Shown: one piece after another, positions 26,160 through 38,902 of the stretch
How the letters are laid out: every line of letters begins with the position of its first letter
Position numbering within the stretch: position 1 is the stretch's first letter
Assembly (NCBI GenBank): GCA_028023455.1
Contig: JAQFVV010006246.1
Span: 151,501-215,500 of the forward strand
DNA from: Epiperipatus broadwayi
Lineage: Eukaryota; Onychophora; Udeonychophora; Euonychophora; Peripatidae
Direction of reading: 5' to 3'
Length of the DNA stretch: 64,000 bases
The notes under the pieces: generated by a model
Seen by the model: only the letters and a program-made list of their open reading frames with translations
Databases searched by the model: none
What the model was told of the DNA's origin: nothing
Program-made: the position numbers and the translations under genes

Positions 26160-26418
26160 GTTAAAATGAAGATTTGCATGGGTTAAATATATAAAATACA
26201 TATTTTGCGGGTTCATCCATGTTAAAACTTTTAATATTAATATACTGACATTTCGACTTGGTCACACAAGCCATCCACAGAGTTATAAAAGGTAGAAAGA
26301 TGGTTGTAGAGGCACTACAATCACTGATAACTCTGTGGATGGCTTGTGTGACCAAGTCGAAATGTCAGTATATTAATATTAAAAGTTTTTAACACGGATG
26401 AACCCGCAAAATATGTAT
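26160..26418. mobile_element. Fold-back element with hammerhead-like arms
   Basis: Arms 26196-26288 and about 26328-26418 are reverse complements, joined by a 40-bp centre. The left side carries an extra 36-bp tail (26160-26195) not present on the right, and TA repeats flank it on both sides. The right arm contains CTGTGGA, a 6-bp stem (GGCTTG/CAAGTC), GAAA and TGTC. A diverged half copy lies at 54178-54296. The hairpin plus one-sided tail resembles the pseudo-LTR layout of PLEs, so a non-autonomous PLE relative is likely but not proven. Confidence 0.7.
26328..26372 (+). ncRNA. Hammerhead-like hairpin in fold-back arm
   Basis: ACT, CTGTGGA, T, stem II GGCTTG-loop-CAAGTC, GAAA, TGT, C, AGT. 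This is the hammerhead order with one core change (A6 to T in CTGATGA). The 54.2-kb copy has the same CTGTGGA but TAAA for GAAA. Probably a decayed ribozyme. Confidence 0.35.
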
Positions 26419-26439
26419 TTATATATATATCTCCAGTAT

Positions 26440-27639
26440 AATATTATACAAATAAAATAGAAAATATATCTGAGACATTAGATATTTAGTTGTAGTATTT
26501 ATAATTTATTATTGTAAATGCAATAATAAAAATATATATAGTACCAAAAAAAATAATTTTATCTAAATCATATGCTTTATTATTGCATGTCCATTTTAAA
26601 ATGAATAAAGTCAATTCATAATATTAGACAATACAATTAATAATAAATAATTTTTATATCAATATTATCAAAGTCATAGCAGCAGAGTTCAATGTTTTAT
26701 AGGTTAACATACCCACCATCAAAATCAAACAAGAAAGAAAAAAATGTTACGATTAACATTTTACCATGTACTGAAACTCATCTCAAACTTCATCAGATAC
26801 AATATATATATTTACAGTAGCACATTAACTCTATATAATAACCAGGGCATTGCATTTAGAAAAGAATCCGTTTTGAATGTAAGAAGCATTTACAGATTAC
26901 TATTTTCATTGGCATTGTCTATTAACATCTGACTGTGATTTTTCTAAAACTAAAAATATAACAAATTTCAAAATATTTAAAATATTTCAACAATTACATC
27001 TATTATAAATTGTTAAATTATATATATATATATATGTATTAGTCCTTCTACATATCCATGTTTTTTTCATGTCATCATTAATCATCTTTCAATTAGCCAT
27101 GTTATTATTTCAGTCAGTCATGTGATTCCAATCACTATGAAAGTTATTACAGGATTTTACCATCACTACATTGTTAAATAAAGTAAAATTGCAATTTAAC
27201 ATGATAAATAAAAAATATTTAGTAATATTAAAAAAAAAACAAGTTATATGTTGAGAAAACCATCATGCATATACTTACTCATATAATTTTGAGTGTGTGC
27301 ATATATTATGTCCCAGAATATTATCGTATTGTCTTTTTCAGAATTTTTTTTCATAATTACATTATTTTAATGTTAACTATTTTTACTGATGTCTTATTAA
27401 AGATAAAATTTTAAATTAAATGAGTATGTAGGTACATAGATTAGGTAAATTTTATTTATAAATATTGTAACCAATGTTTAATTTAATCATCGAATAATAT
27501 TATAATCAGCTTATGAAAGGCGTAAAATATTCTTTTATGTAATAAAATGCAAGAATATTATTTTTGAAAGAATGAAATACATTTGATTATCTAAAATTAT
27601 GAATATTCTCTCTCTCAATTTATTATTACCATATAATCA
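26440..27639. other. AT-rich intergenic sequence
   Basis: AT-rich with TA runs near 27020. A 62-codon open frame at 26744-26932 shows no family motif. Nothing else is seen. Confidence 0.65.
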
Positions 27640-29560
27640 TTATTTAAAAACAGGGCATATAATAAATTGTAAGTAAAATATGATGGTAATAAAGTATAAT
27701 AAAAATTTAAAGTGAAATGCCCCAATATTCTTGCCCCAAAGAAGATTTCTAAGAAGTGAGTAAATAACATGGTTAAATTTTTTGCAAAGATAATAACGGG
27801 AGAGAATTAAGTGATTCTGGTTATGATCCATAGATTAAAACATATTTTTTTAGAGGAAAGAAAAAGAAGAAATTTAAAATATGTAAATTTCTCAGTTTTA
27901 TCAATAAGTACTTTTTGTATCTGGTTTCATTGCTTTTCAATTTTATCAATATATATAGAACTAGTGCATGATTTCTCAATGTTAAATTCAAGCTTGTATT
28001 CCTGAGTAAATGTTGAGAGAATTTCAATAAAAGTTAGAATTTGTTTAGAGAAAGATAAAAACACAGATATGTCATCCATTTAAGCAATGTATAAAATTTT
28101 AGCATTGAGAGACTGTAGAAAGATACTGGGTAATTGTTTTTCAATCTCTTTGAGAAATCGATTGATATAAATAGTAAATGAAGAGCACTGATAGGAGAAC
28201 TTTGTGTTATTGAGAAATAAGAGATGAAACTAGGAAAGAATTGTCCATTTAATATGATGTGAATTTTGCTTTTTAGTAGAAGATTGGTATGAAATAGATA
28301 TCTTTGTACTGGTTAATATATTGATAAGGTGATCTATAGATGCCATATCAAAAACAGTCTTAATATCCATCTGGATAATCAATGAACTATTTTCTCCTTA
28401 ACTGAGTATATTACAGTTATAAACAAGAATGCAGCCTTAGAATGCCAGTTTTAGATAATAAGAGAGACAACAGTGGATCAATTTTATTTTTAAGTGCTGA
28501 TTCTATCCGTTTGATTCCTAATGCTACCATTGATATAGATCTAATATTATTAATAGTTGAGATATTTTGTTTTTGTTTTTCTTTTTAAAAGTCATAAGAA
28601 ATTTGGGAATAAATACTCTGCATTTTATATATTTGTTTTGATAAGCAATTGGTCATATTATTTAAGTATTTTTCTGAGAAATGTAATATATAAAAAGAGG
28701 AATCCTATGTATATCTAAATAGTATGAATGTAGAGTGGAGGCTATTTTTGCTTTGAATTCATCTATTTTAATTATGTCTGCATCTTTTGAGATAACTAAG
28801 TTAGTTGTTTAGTGTTTGTATAGAGCAGCGATGGCCAACTTTTGTGTTCATAAGATCTTTTTATTTTTAAAATGTGTTGTGATCGATTTATTGTCATAGG
28901 TGATCAACTTGTTGTCATAGACATAGTCTAAGTGAATGGAGGTGTAAAATATATACTATTTTACAGCCAAAAACTCATGTCCAGGGGAATTAAAGCAACA
29001 TGATTAATTATTAACAATATTTATTAATTCAAATTAGCTATATTAAATCAAGATTAAAAATATTATTTTCAATAATATATGGCTTAATCGACTTCATCTA
29101 TTTAAAATTGAAAAAAAAATTTAGAACAAAAACAACAAAAAAAACTTGAAAATTTTGACTTCATTTGTTTCACTCATTACCCAACAGCTTTTATCAGATT
29201 GGCCTCACGATTGACCAAAAATGGCTTTGTGATTGACTGGTGGATCATGATCAACTTAATGGACACCCCTGATATAGAGGACCAAACATATTATTCCCTG
29301 TGCAAATTTGTTTCATCAATTTTAAGTGATGATGGTACTCTAATTGGAGGGAAATGACCAAGGTTCTCGTGGATGTAGTTTCTTAACAATGTATGGAATT
29401 TGCTGATATTAAATATTAATCCTTTTTTGTTGTTTCTAAATATTATCTGAGAGTTTTACATGTAGATTTGTATAGCTTTTTTAGAGCAGATATTCTTGTG
29501 CCCTCTTAATTGATGATGTAGATTGTACAATTTTTTTAAAAATCTCATCTGCTAAAAGCA
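27640..29560 (-). pseudogene. Old non-LTR retrotransposon reverse transcriptase remnant
   Basis: Degraded LINE ORF2 on the minus strand, readable only across several frames. In its own direction: a linker region with HENLGHFPPIRVPSSLK (about 29270-29380), then VISKDADIIKIDEF (about 28760-28805), RSISMVALGIKRIES (about 28490-28548, the RPIS motif), DIKTVFDMASIDHLIN (about 28330-28375, domain A), a damaged catalytic box ILYIA-stop-MDD (28066-28105), and a C-terminal NLLWGKNIGAFHF (about 27715-27755). The aspartate pair of the active site is still recognisable. Many stops and frame changes show great age. It is interrupted by the hAT-type MITE at 28826-29271. Clade not assigned. Confidence 0.75.
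28826..29271. mobile_element. hAT-type miniature inverted-repeat element (446 bp)
   Basis: Terminal sequences CAGCGATGGCCAAC and, in reverse complement, CAGGGGTGTCCATT match the CAG(G)GGTGGCCAA ends common in hAT transposons. They are flanked by 8-bp direct repeats GTATAGAG (28818-28825) and ATATAGAG (29272-29279), one mismatch, the hAT target-duplication length. It encodes nothing and splits the LINE remnant, which continues on both sides, so it inserted after that LINE. Confidence 0.75.
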
Positions 29561-30222
29561 ATAGCTTAGTTGGAGATCAGAGACCCTGTGGTTAATTGTG
29601 AATGAGAGAATATTTACAAAGCTATTCAAGTTTCTATTAGATCAAGCATCATTTTACTGAACTAAAAGAGTTCAATGTGAATTGAAAAAATAATTTCCGA
29701 AATAGGGCTACATAGTACGATACCGATGTTTTTGCTAGTATTAAAATTTATCTGTAGATTTTAAGCATATATACAAAGACTTAGTCTTGGATGCAGTAAT
29801 ATAAAAGAAACACATTAATAAAATATATATTATTTTTCGGTAAAAAAGATGATCACTTTATGTTAAGTGTTTATGTATATAAATATTTGAATTAATTGTT
29901 TTTTGTTTTAATGCAAAGCAAATTTTATTAATGTAACTCAATGATTCCTCATTTAAAGCTTTCTGATATAAAAAGTTAAAAGAACTCATTCAATTTATTA
30001 GATAATGAATTTAAAAGCTTTTAAACTTACATAATTGATTAAAATTAACGCAAAAAATTTTAAAGATAATTTGTAACAAGAAATTGCTTTAAAATATTAC
30101 GTGTAAACTATAAAAAGTTATTTATATTAAATTCAAAACTATGCTAATATTATATATATATGCAATTATATAACTGAATATATGTAAATACAGTAAATAA
30201 ATAATTAAAAATTTTATCCACT
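29561..30222. other. AT-rich spacer
   Basis: AT-rich sequence between the LINE remnant and PLE2. It may contain further unrecognisable LINE sequence on its left side. No feature can be supported. Confidence 0.55.
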
Positions 30223-30250
30223 TAGGAGCGCTTTCGATTATCTCAGTAAT
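30223..30250 (-). ncRNA. Hammerhead-like motif at the PLE2 3' end
   Basis: On the minus strand: CTGAGA (CTGATGA lacking one base), a reduced TAATC in place of stem II, GAAA, GCGCT and C at the cleavage position. GAAAGCGCT is the sequence seen at the PLE1 ends. The first strand lacks one core base and stem I is poor, so it is probably inactive. Confidence 0.4.
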
Positions 30251-30275
30251 CTGTGACAACTAAAGCTTTGAAATG

Positions 30276-31656
30276 CTAACTTTCCCACAATTCCGTGAAC
30301 TTAACGTTTGCTGCTTGCCTGTTAATTAAGTCATGTTTATATTTGTATATTAGCATAGCTTCTTTTATTTTTCTTTTATTGTTATTTTTTTGAATTTGCA
30401 ATATTTTTACACTGTTAAAATTGAAGTCAAAACCATAAATACACGATTTATTATGGTCGTAAAAAAACTGATGGTGAAATATTATTATCCACTATGCAAT
30501 TTTGTTTCAATTTCTGAACTCGTTTTAATGATAGCAAGTATTCTTTAGTTCTTTTTTCCAATGTACATCTAAATTCACCTATATATCCACTGCCACCCCT
30601 ACATATCCATTTATAAATGACACAATTTTTATTTATAAATGAAAAGTTTTATCTTTGGAGTTATTTATTAATTTGTTTAATGTAGGAGGTGTGTAAAATG
30701 CAACATCACATATTCCTTTATAAATTTTCCTTATAAAATTTACATGATCATTTGAAATATATGGGATTGATATCCATATTTTTTTATTAGCAGGAGAATC
30801 AATATTATTAAAAATTTTATTTTTATATTTTGTATTAAAATCTCTAATAACATTATATATCCGATTATAATTGTAGCCAACATTTAACAATTCATTTGAA
30901 TATATTTTAATATTTTTGCCTTTATCCCATGAATATTTGCAAAGACTATTATTTCTAAATAAGAAGGATTTCAAACCTGCCATTTTGTGTGACATTGGCA
31001 CTTTTGATTTATATGGAATATAACCTCTTTTTACTATTGGTTTAATGGTCATACAGTAATCCAGCATGCGTTGATTTCTAGTTATTTTAAGATCAAGAAA
31101 CTGAACACACATTAAATCTTCATCTGTTTTTATCCATTTTAGGCCTTTTAAACTATTTAATTCTTTAAACAACTCATTAGTTATATTTGGTTAACCACAT
31201 ATAAAAACATCATCAACATATCGATAATATACAGAAATATTTTTTTGATAATATTCCTTTTTCATAATATTTTCTTCATATGTAGAAATTATAAAATTAC
31301 ATATTTGAGCAACAGTAGGTAACAACATGGGCCATCCGATGGACATTTTATAAAAATCCTTATTAAAAACTGCATGAATATTTTTATTGATAAAATTTAA
31401 TGTTTCAGTTATAAATTTTATTATTTTCACATTAACATTTTTTAACCTTAATGTGTTGTAAATAATTTTGATAGATGCCAATTGATCAATTGATCCATAC
31501 ATTTCACTAATGTCTAGAGTACATATAATGTCATTAACATCAGTCTTAACGTTACAGATTTTATTAACAAAATCAAATGAAGAACATATTGTATATTTAC
31601 CAAAACCAAGAATTTCTTGTAGCATCTTCTCAATTAAACAACATGTTTCATAATAA
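30276..31656 (-). pseudogene. Penelope-like element PLE2, 5'-truncated reverse transcriptase / endonuclease
   Basis: Minus-strand PLE coding region. It begins inside the reverse transcriptase at 31656, directly at a C10 run next to the CCCTAA satellite. Seen in order: LGFGKYTICSSFDF, CTLDISEMYGSI (domain A), YYRYVDDVF (catalytic, near 31205-31235), a stop at about 31190, then LQFLDLKITRNQRM-type thumb sequence (30633-31172), LNKLINNSKD, and a TAA after FHL near 30633. Beyond this stop the frame continues as VIYKWICRGGSGYIGE, an intact-looking GIY-YIG motif, then KRKIKEAMLIYKYK and a stop at 30276 after one more frame change. It is related to PLE1 but clearly diverged from it. Endonuclease presence argues against the telomere-attaching, endonuclease-lacking PLE class. 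Confidence 0.85.
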
Positions 31657-34600
31657 CCCCCCCCCCAAAAATCAACCAGCCCTAAAGCTAACCCTAGACC
31701 TAACCCTAACCCTAGATAGCTTTACTGATTTATGGATTTTACAAAAACTAAAATAGGCAACTAACAGCATTGCATACTATACCAAATATTCCACATTTAA
31801 AAATGAACTCTCCCTAACTGTGAACCCAACACCTAACCCTAACCCTAGCCCTAAATCTAGTGTGAACCCTAGACATCATTGCTGATTTATAAATTTTACA
31901 AAAACTAATGTATGCAATTAATTGGCTGCATAATTTATCAAATATTCTAGAATTTAAAAAAATCTCAGTTTATCCCTAACACTACTTCTAAACCTAACCC
32001 TAGGACTAACCTTAGCCATTGTTGCTGATTTATAAATATTACAACAACTAAAATAAGCAATTAACAGCATTGCATATTTTAAAAAATATACCACATTTAA
32101 AAATGAGCTCTCCCTAACCCTAAACAATGACCTAACCTTAACCATAGTGCTAACCCTATCCCTAAACTAGATATCTTTGTTGATTTATAAATTTTACAAA
32201 ATCTAAAATAGGCAATTAGCAATATTGCATAATTTATCAAATATTCAGCAATTAAAAATAAATCTTACTTTATCTCTTACCCTAGTCCTAGCCCTAACCA
32301 TAGCTCTAACCCTAACCATCAACTTGGTCATCTTTGTTGATTTATAAATTTGACAAAAACTAAAATAGGCAATTAACAGCAATGCATAATTTATCAAATA
32401 GTCCACAATTAAAAAAAATATTACTTTAAACCTAGGCCTCACCCTAATCCTAGCTAGATTTACTGATTATACATTTTACAAAAACTAAAATAGGCAATTA
32501 ACTGCATTGCATACTTTATTGAATATTCCATATTTAAAAATGAACTCTCCCTAACCCTGATCCTACACCTAACTCTAACCCTAGTGCTAACCCTAGCCAT
32601 CATTGCTGATTTTTAAATTTTATAAAAACTAATCAGCAATTAATATTATTGCATAATTTATCATCTATTTCACAATTAAAAAAAATCATACTTTAACACT
32701 AACTCACACACAACCCTCAACCTATCCATCAATGCTTATTTATAAAGTTTACAAAAACTACAATATGCAATTAACAGCATTGCATAATTCATCAAATATT
32801 TCACATCTAAAATAAACTCACACTAACCCTATCCCTAACTCTAACTCTAGCCCTAACCCTAACAACCATTCCCAATTTACAAATTTTACAAAATCTAATA
32901 AAGCCAGTTAACAGCATTTCAAACATTATTGAATATTCTACAATTTACAAATTATATATTTCTTAGACTTTCTTTATCTGAAATATTTACAAAAGGCAGC
33001 TTTTTAATTTTAAGTTTATGCCTTGACTTGAGCAAAGACCATGCAATTGTCTATCAAGAAAAGTATGAACTAATCTATAATATCTTTTAACTTTTTTTAA
33101 TTAGATTATTATGCATAAACTTTATTTTAATCAAAGCTTTCTTTAAATTATTATAAAAAAACGTTAATACAGATTTAATTTTTTAAGTTTTTTTTCTTTC
33201 CTGTTTCATAAATCATTGACTCTTGTGGTGAAAGATTAATAATGTCCCTTTTATAAGTTTTAGTAATAATTTGCAGGATTGTGGAAGTATTTGTCAGTTA
33301 AATATATCATGAGGTTTCTTTAGTAAAAAAAAAAAATACCTGTTTTTGAAATTATAGTAATCAAGTTAATTTTGAGAAAGCGAATAAATTGCAAAAGTAA
33401 ACTATAAATGATTGTTTGTTATTAAATTGCACTAAAACTCCGTAAGATAAACAAACATACTTTACCCCATTTTAAAGGTCATCTCATGTGCTAGAACTTT
33501 TATTGGTGCGGCAAGAATGTAGAAGAAATGAAAAGCTTGAAACGGTCACCAATACATAACCTACTTCAATTTCAGTTCACCTCACTTGTGAAGATGATGC
33601 TATTTTCTCAGAAAGTACAAAATTCAGCATCAGAGTTCAGGTGGCACAAAAAACAGCATGAATAATCTGGATGTGAAAATGTACTGCAAATCTACCTATT
33701 ATCAGTATCAAGTTATTTGGCTTAGTATAAGGCAAACAGTTTATAATATTCCATACATGTGTCAGTATAATAAAAAATTTGTCATAATCTGTTAGCTGTA
33801 ATATTCAACTTGATAGATAGATCTTTAAAAAGCTGACTTTTTCCCAAAATATTTATTTTTAATTATTAATAATCATTACACATATGAATGTGATTTTGAC
33901 ATAAAACTACTCCTTCATTTAATTAGAACATTTTTATTGTTGAATTATAAATTTTAGAAAAAATAAAAAGGCAATTAAAGCATGCCATACTTGATCAAAT
34001 ATTGCACAATTAAAAACAAATCTTACTAGAACTCTAAGCCTAACTTTAATCCTAAGTCCAGCACTAACAATATCCCTAACCCTAAAACTAAGCCAAACCC
34101 TAACCAATTTTGTTGATGTATAAATTTTACAAAAACTGAAATAGGCAATTAATAGTATGGCATAATTTATCAAACAATCCATAATTTTAAAAAATCTTAT
34201 ACTAACCCTGACACTACACCTAAACCTGAACCCTAAACCCAACTCTAACTCTAGCCATATTTTTGATTTATAAATTTTACAAAAACTAAAATAGGCAATT
34301 ATAGCATTGCATACTTTATCGAATATTCCACAATTTTAAAAAATCTGATTCTAACAGTAATGATACACCCAATCCTAACCCTAACCATCACTGCTGATTC
34401 ATAAACTTTTCAATAACTACAATAGACAATTAACAGTATTGCATAATTTATCAAATATTTTGCAATTAAAAAATATCTTACCATAACCCTAAACCAAGCC
34501 CTAACTCTAATTCAAACTCTAACACAAACCTCTACCCTAATCCTAATCATCATTCCTGACTTACAAATTTTACAAAATCTAATTAACCAGTTAACAGCAT

Positions 34601-35072
34601 TGCAAACTTTAGTGAATATTCTACAGTTTTAAAAAAGTATATTTCTTAGACTTTCTTTATCTGAAATATTTAGAAAAGGCAGCTTTTTAATTTTAAGTTT
34701 ATGTCTTGACTTAAGCAAAGACCAGCAAATGTTAATTAAAGAAAGTGTGAATTGATATATAATAGCTTTTAACCATTTTTATTAGATTATTGTATGTAAA
34801 CTTTAAATTAATCAAATATTTGTTTAGATTATTATATCTAAAACATAATTCAGATTTAATTTTTTTAAGTGTTTTCTTTCCTGTTTCATGACTGTTGAGA
34901 AGAGAGACTAGTAATGTCTTTTTTTTTTCATTTTACTAATAATTTGCAGGATTGTGAAAGTATTCTTCAGATAAATAATTTTACTTGTTATTAATATATC
35001 ATGAGGTTTCTTTAGTAAAGCAAAAAAATAAAAATAAATACCAGTTTTTGAAATTATAGTAATTAAGCTTGT

Positions 35073-35641
35073 TTTAAGAAATGGAAATTAAACTGAGAGA
35101 GTGCAAACCTCTCAAGCGCTTATAACTATTAACAGCCAATCAGATCGCAAGCACTGAGACAGACAATTTAACAAGAAAAGGGTGGTTCCTCTTCTTTACT
35201 TGTCTTTCTATATATCCAAGCCAGTCTAAAGTACTTAGATTTGAAAGCGTGAATCTTAAATATCTTCGCACTCAACTCACTGAGTTCAAATTACAAATGT
35301 ACAGTGTGAAATCTTTCGATTTACTATGCAGTAGTTTTCCAATGTTATAACTGCATAGTAAATCGAAAGATTTCATGCTGTATGTTTGTAATTTGAACTC
35401 AGTGAGTTGAGTGTGAAGATATTTAAGATTCACACTTTCAGATCTAAGTACTTTAGACTGGCTTGGATATATAGAAAGACAAGTAAAGAAGAGGAACCAC
35501 CCTTTTCTTGTTAAATTCTCTGTCTCAGTACTTGCAATCTGATTAGCTGTTAATAGTTATAAGCGCTTGAGTAGTTTGAACTCTCTCAGTTTAATTTCAA
35601 TACTGTCTGCACTTTATAAAATAAATATTATTTAAGAAATG
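35073..35641. mobile_element. 547-bp fold-back insertion with 11-bp target duplication
   Basis: Element 35084-35630 between direct repeats TTTAAGAAATG (35073-35083 and 35631-35641). The related satellite unit at about 37600 reads GTTTTGAGAAATGGAATAAG without it, so the empty site is known. Arms 35084-35331 and about 35350-35598 are near-perfect reverse complements; 32 extra bases (35599-35630) occur on the right only. There is no coding capacity. The layout (long hairpin, one-sided tail, duplication longer than 10 bp) suggests target-primed retroposition more than a cut-and-paste transposon. Confidence 0.82.
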
Positions 35642-38600
35642 AAATAAGTTGCAAAAGTAGAGTATAAACTCATCTTTGATTTTAAATGGCACAAAATCTC
35701 GTTAAGATAAAAAGACATGCTTTACATTATTTTAAAGATCATTTTATGTGCTAGAACTTCTATTTGTGTGACAAGAATGTAGACAAAATGGAAAATCTTA
35801 AAATGGCCACCAACAGATTCAGTTCATCTCATTTGTCAAAATAATGCTATTTTCTCACAAAGTATAAAAATCAGCATCAGAGTTCAAATGGCAGAAAAAA
35901 GAGCATGAATAATCTGAATGTGAAAAATGTACTATAAATCTATTTATTATCAGTATTGTTATATGGCTCAGGATTGGACAATTAATTTATACTATTCCAT
36001 ACATGTATGAGTATGGTGGAAATTTTGTCATACTCTGTTAGTTGTAATATTCAACTTGATAGATTTTTAAAAAGTCACTTTTTCCCAAAATATTTATTTT
36101 AAACTATTAATAACCCTTAGGTATATAAATGTGATTTGCCATAAAACTCCTTCTTCATTTTAATTAGAACATTTTCATTGTTGAATTATAAATTTTACAA
36201 AATCTAAAAAAGGCAATTAACAACATGTTATACTTGATCAAATATTTCACAATTAAAAACAAATATTACCCTAACCCTAAACCTACCATTAATCCTAAGC
36301 CTATCACTAACAATAACCCTAACCATAAAACTAAGCCAAACTCTAACCCTAAACATCTCTGCTGACATAGAAATTTTACAAAAACTAAAATAGGCAATTA
36401 ACAGCATTGTATAATTTATCAAATATTTCACAATTTAAAAAAAAATTATTTCATCCCTAATCCTAGTCCTAACTCTGACCTTAGGGCTAACCCTAGGCAT
36501 AACTCTAGTGATCTTTGTTGATTTACAAATTTTACAAAAACTAAAATAGGCAATTAACAGTATTGCATAATTTATCAAATATTCCAGCAATTAAAAAAAA
36601 TTTAATTAATCCCTAACCCTAGTCCTAACTCTAACTCCCATTTTAACCATAACCCTAACTCTAGCCATCTTTGTTGCTTTATAAATTCTGCAAAAAGAAA
36701 AAAAAAATAGGCAATTACTGAATTGTATAATTTATCAAATATTATGCAATTAAAAAAAATCTTACTTTATCCCTAACAGTAGTCCTAACTATAATCCTAG
36801 CCATTTTTGTTGATTTATAAATTTTACAAAAACTAAAATAGGCAATTAAAAGCATTATGTACTTTATCAAATATTCTGCAACTAAAAAAATCTCATGCTA
36901 ACCCTAAACCTACACCCAACTCTAACCATAACCACACTGCTGATTTATAAACTTCACAAAAACTACAAAAGGCAATCAACAACATTGCATAATTTATCAG
37001 ATATTTCACAATTAAAAGTATCTTTCTTTATCCCCAGCCCTAACTCTAATTCTAGCCCTTACCCAAACCCTCAACCTAACCATAACCACCATTCCTGATT
37101 TATACATTTTACAAAATCTGATAAGACCCGTTAAGAGCATCGCAAACTTTATTGAATATTTTACAATTTTTAAAAAATATATATTTCTTAAACTTTCTTT
37201 ATCTGAAATATTTACAAAAGGCAGCTTTTTAATTTTAAGTTTATGTCTTGACTTAAGCAAAGACCATGCAATTGTTAATTGAAAAAAGTATGAATTGATC
37301 TATAATATCTTTTAACCATTTTTATTATATTATTGTACGTAAACTTTAAATTAATCCAAACTTTGTTTAGATCATTATATCCAAAACTAAGTTTCTTTCT
37401 TTCCTGTTTTATGAATTATTGACTGTTGGGAAGGGGGATTAGTAACGCCTTTTTTTCAGTTTTGCTAATAATTTGCAAGAATGTGGAAGTATTTTTCAGT
37501 TAAATAATTTTTATATGTTACTAATATATCATGAGGTTTTTTAGTAAAACAAAAAAAAAAACAAATACCAGTTTTTAAAATTATAGTAATCAAGTTTGTT
37601 TTGAGAAATGGAATAAGTTGCAAAAGTACAATCTAAATTCATCTTTGATTGACAAGAATGTGGTCAAAATGAAAAAGCTTGAAATGGCCACCAAGAGATA
37701 AAATACATCAACTTCAGTTCACCTCTTTTGTCAAGATGATGCTACCTTCTCAGAAAGTACAAAAATCAGCATCAGAGTTCAAATAGCACAAATAATCTGA
37801 ATATGAAAAATGTACTATAAATCTATCTATTATCAGTATCAAGTTATATGGCTCAGTATTGGGAAATTAGTTTATACTATTTCATACATGTGTGAGCATA
37901 GTGGAAAATTTGTCATAATCTGTTAGCTATAATATTCAACATGATAGATCTCAAAAAAATCACTTTTTCCCAAGATATTTACTTTTAACTATTAATAGTC
38001 CTTAAGAATATGAATATGATTTTGACATAAAAATACTGTTTCATTTAGTTAGAACATTTTCATTGTTCAATTATAAATTCTACAAAAACTAAAAAAAGGC
38101 AATTAACAGCATGTATTACTTGACCAAATATTCCACAATTAAAAACAAATCTTAGTCCAATACTAACCCTAATATTAATCCTAAGCTTAGTTCTAACAAG
38201 AACCCTATCTCTAAATATAAGCCAAACCCTAACCATATTTGCTGATGTATATATTATTCAAAAACTAAAATAGGCAATTAACGGCATTGCATTATTTGTC
38301 AAACAATCCCCAATTTTTAAAAAAAATACCCTAACCCTGACCCTATACCTAACCCTAGCCAAAATATAAACATAAACTTAACCCTAGCTATCTTTGTTGA
38401 TTTATAAATTTTACAAAAACCAAAATAGGTCATTAATAGCATTTCAAAATGCATCAACTATTCTGCAATTTAATTTTTTTTATCCCTAACCCTAGTTCTA
38501 ACCCTAGCCCTAACCTTAACCCTAGCTTGCTTGAAACAGTTACCAATTCTTTACCTACCTGAACTTCAGTCACCTCACTTGTGAAGATAGTGCTGTATTT

Positions 38601-38719
38601 TTCAGAAAGTATAAAAATCAGCATCCAAGTACAGATGACACAAAAAAGGCATAAAAAATCTGAATAACAACAATGTATTGTAAATTTATCTATTATCAGT
38701 TTTAAGTTATATGGCCTAG

Positions 38720-38902
38720 TATATGGCAATTACCATATAATAATCAATTGGTGAAACCCTTTATTACTTTTACAATGCTTTATTATCCATCCTTTCCTTC
38801 AGTTAATGGTTTTGATTGCCCCAGCAATGTTTTGTCAATTGATTATTATATGGTATACATTCGACAATGCAATAGGAAATAGTAGTTATTATATGGCAAT
38901 TA
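38720..38902. mobile_element. 157-bp fold-back insertion with 13-bp target duplication
   Basis: Element 38733-38889 between direct repeats TATATGGCAATTA (38720-38732 and 38890-38902). Satellite paralogues near 35955 and 37855 show the uninterrupted site. It starts with CCATATAATAATCAATTG, whose perfect reverse complement lies at 38836-38853, and continues with a 36-bp tail to 38889. A Tc1-like MITE with TA duplication ending at 38853 is an alternative reading, but the longer duplication explains the locus better. Confidence 0.75.

Noticed and set aside
30276-31700. PLE2 as a telomere-capping, endonuclease-free PLE attached to telomere repeats.
   Set aside because: The CCCTAA strand orientation relative to the element is opposite to that expected, and a GIY-YIG domain is present downstream of the reverse transcriptase.
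32245-37260. Several open frames of 60-100 codons with RVRVR-type peptides on the minus strand.
   Set aside because: They are translations of the CCCTAA/TTAGGG-rich satellite subunits and repeat with them.
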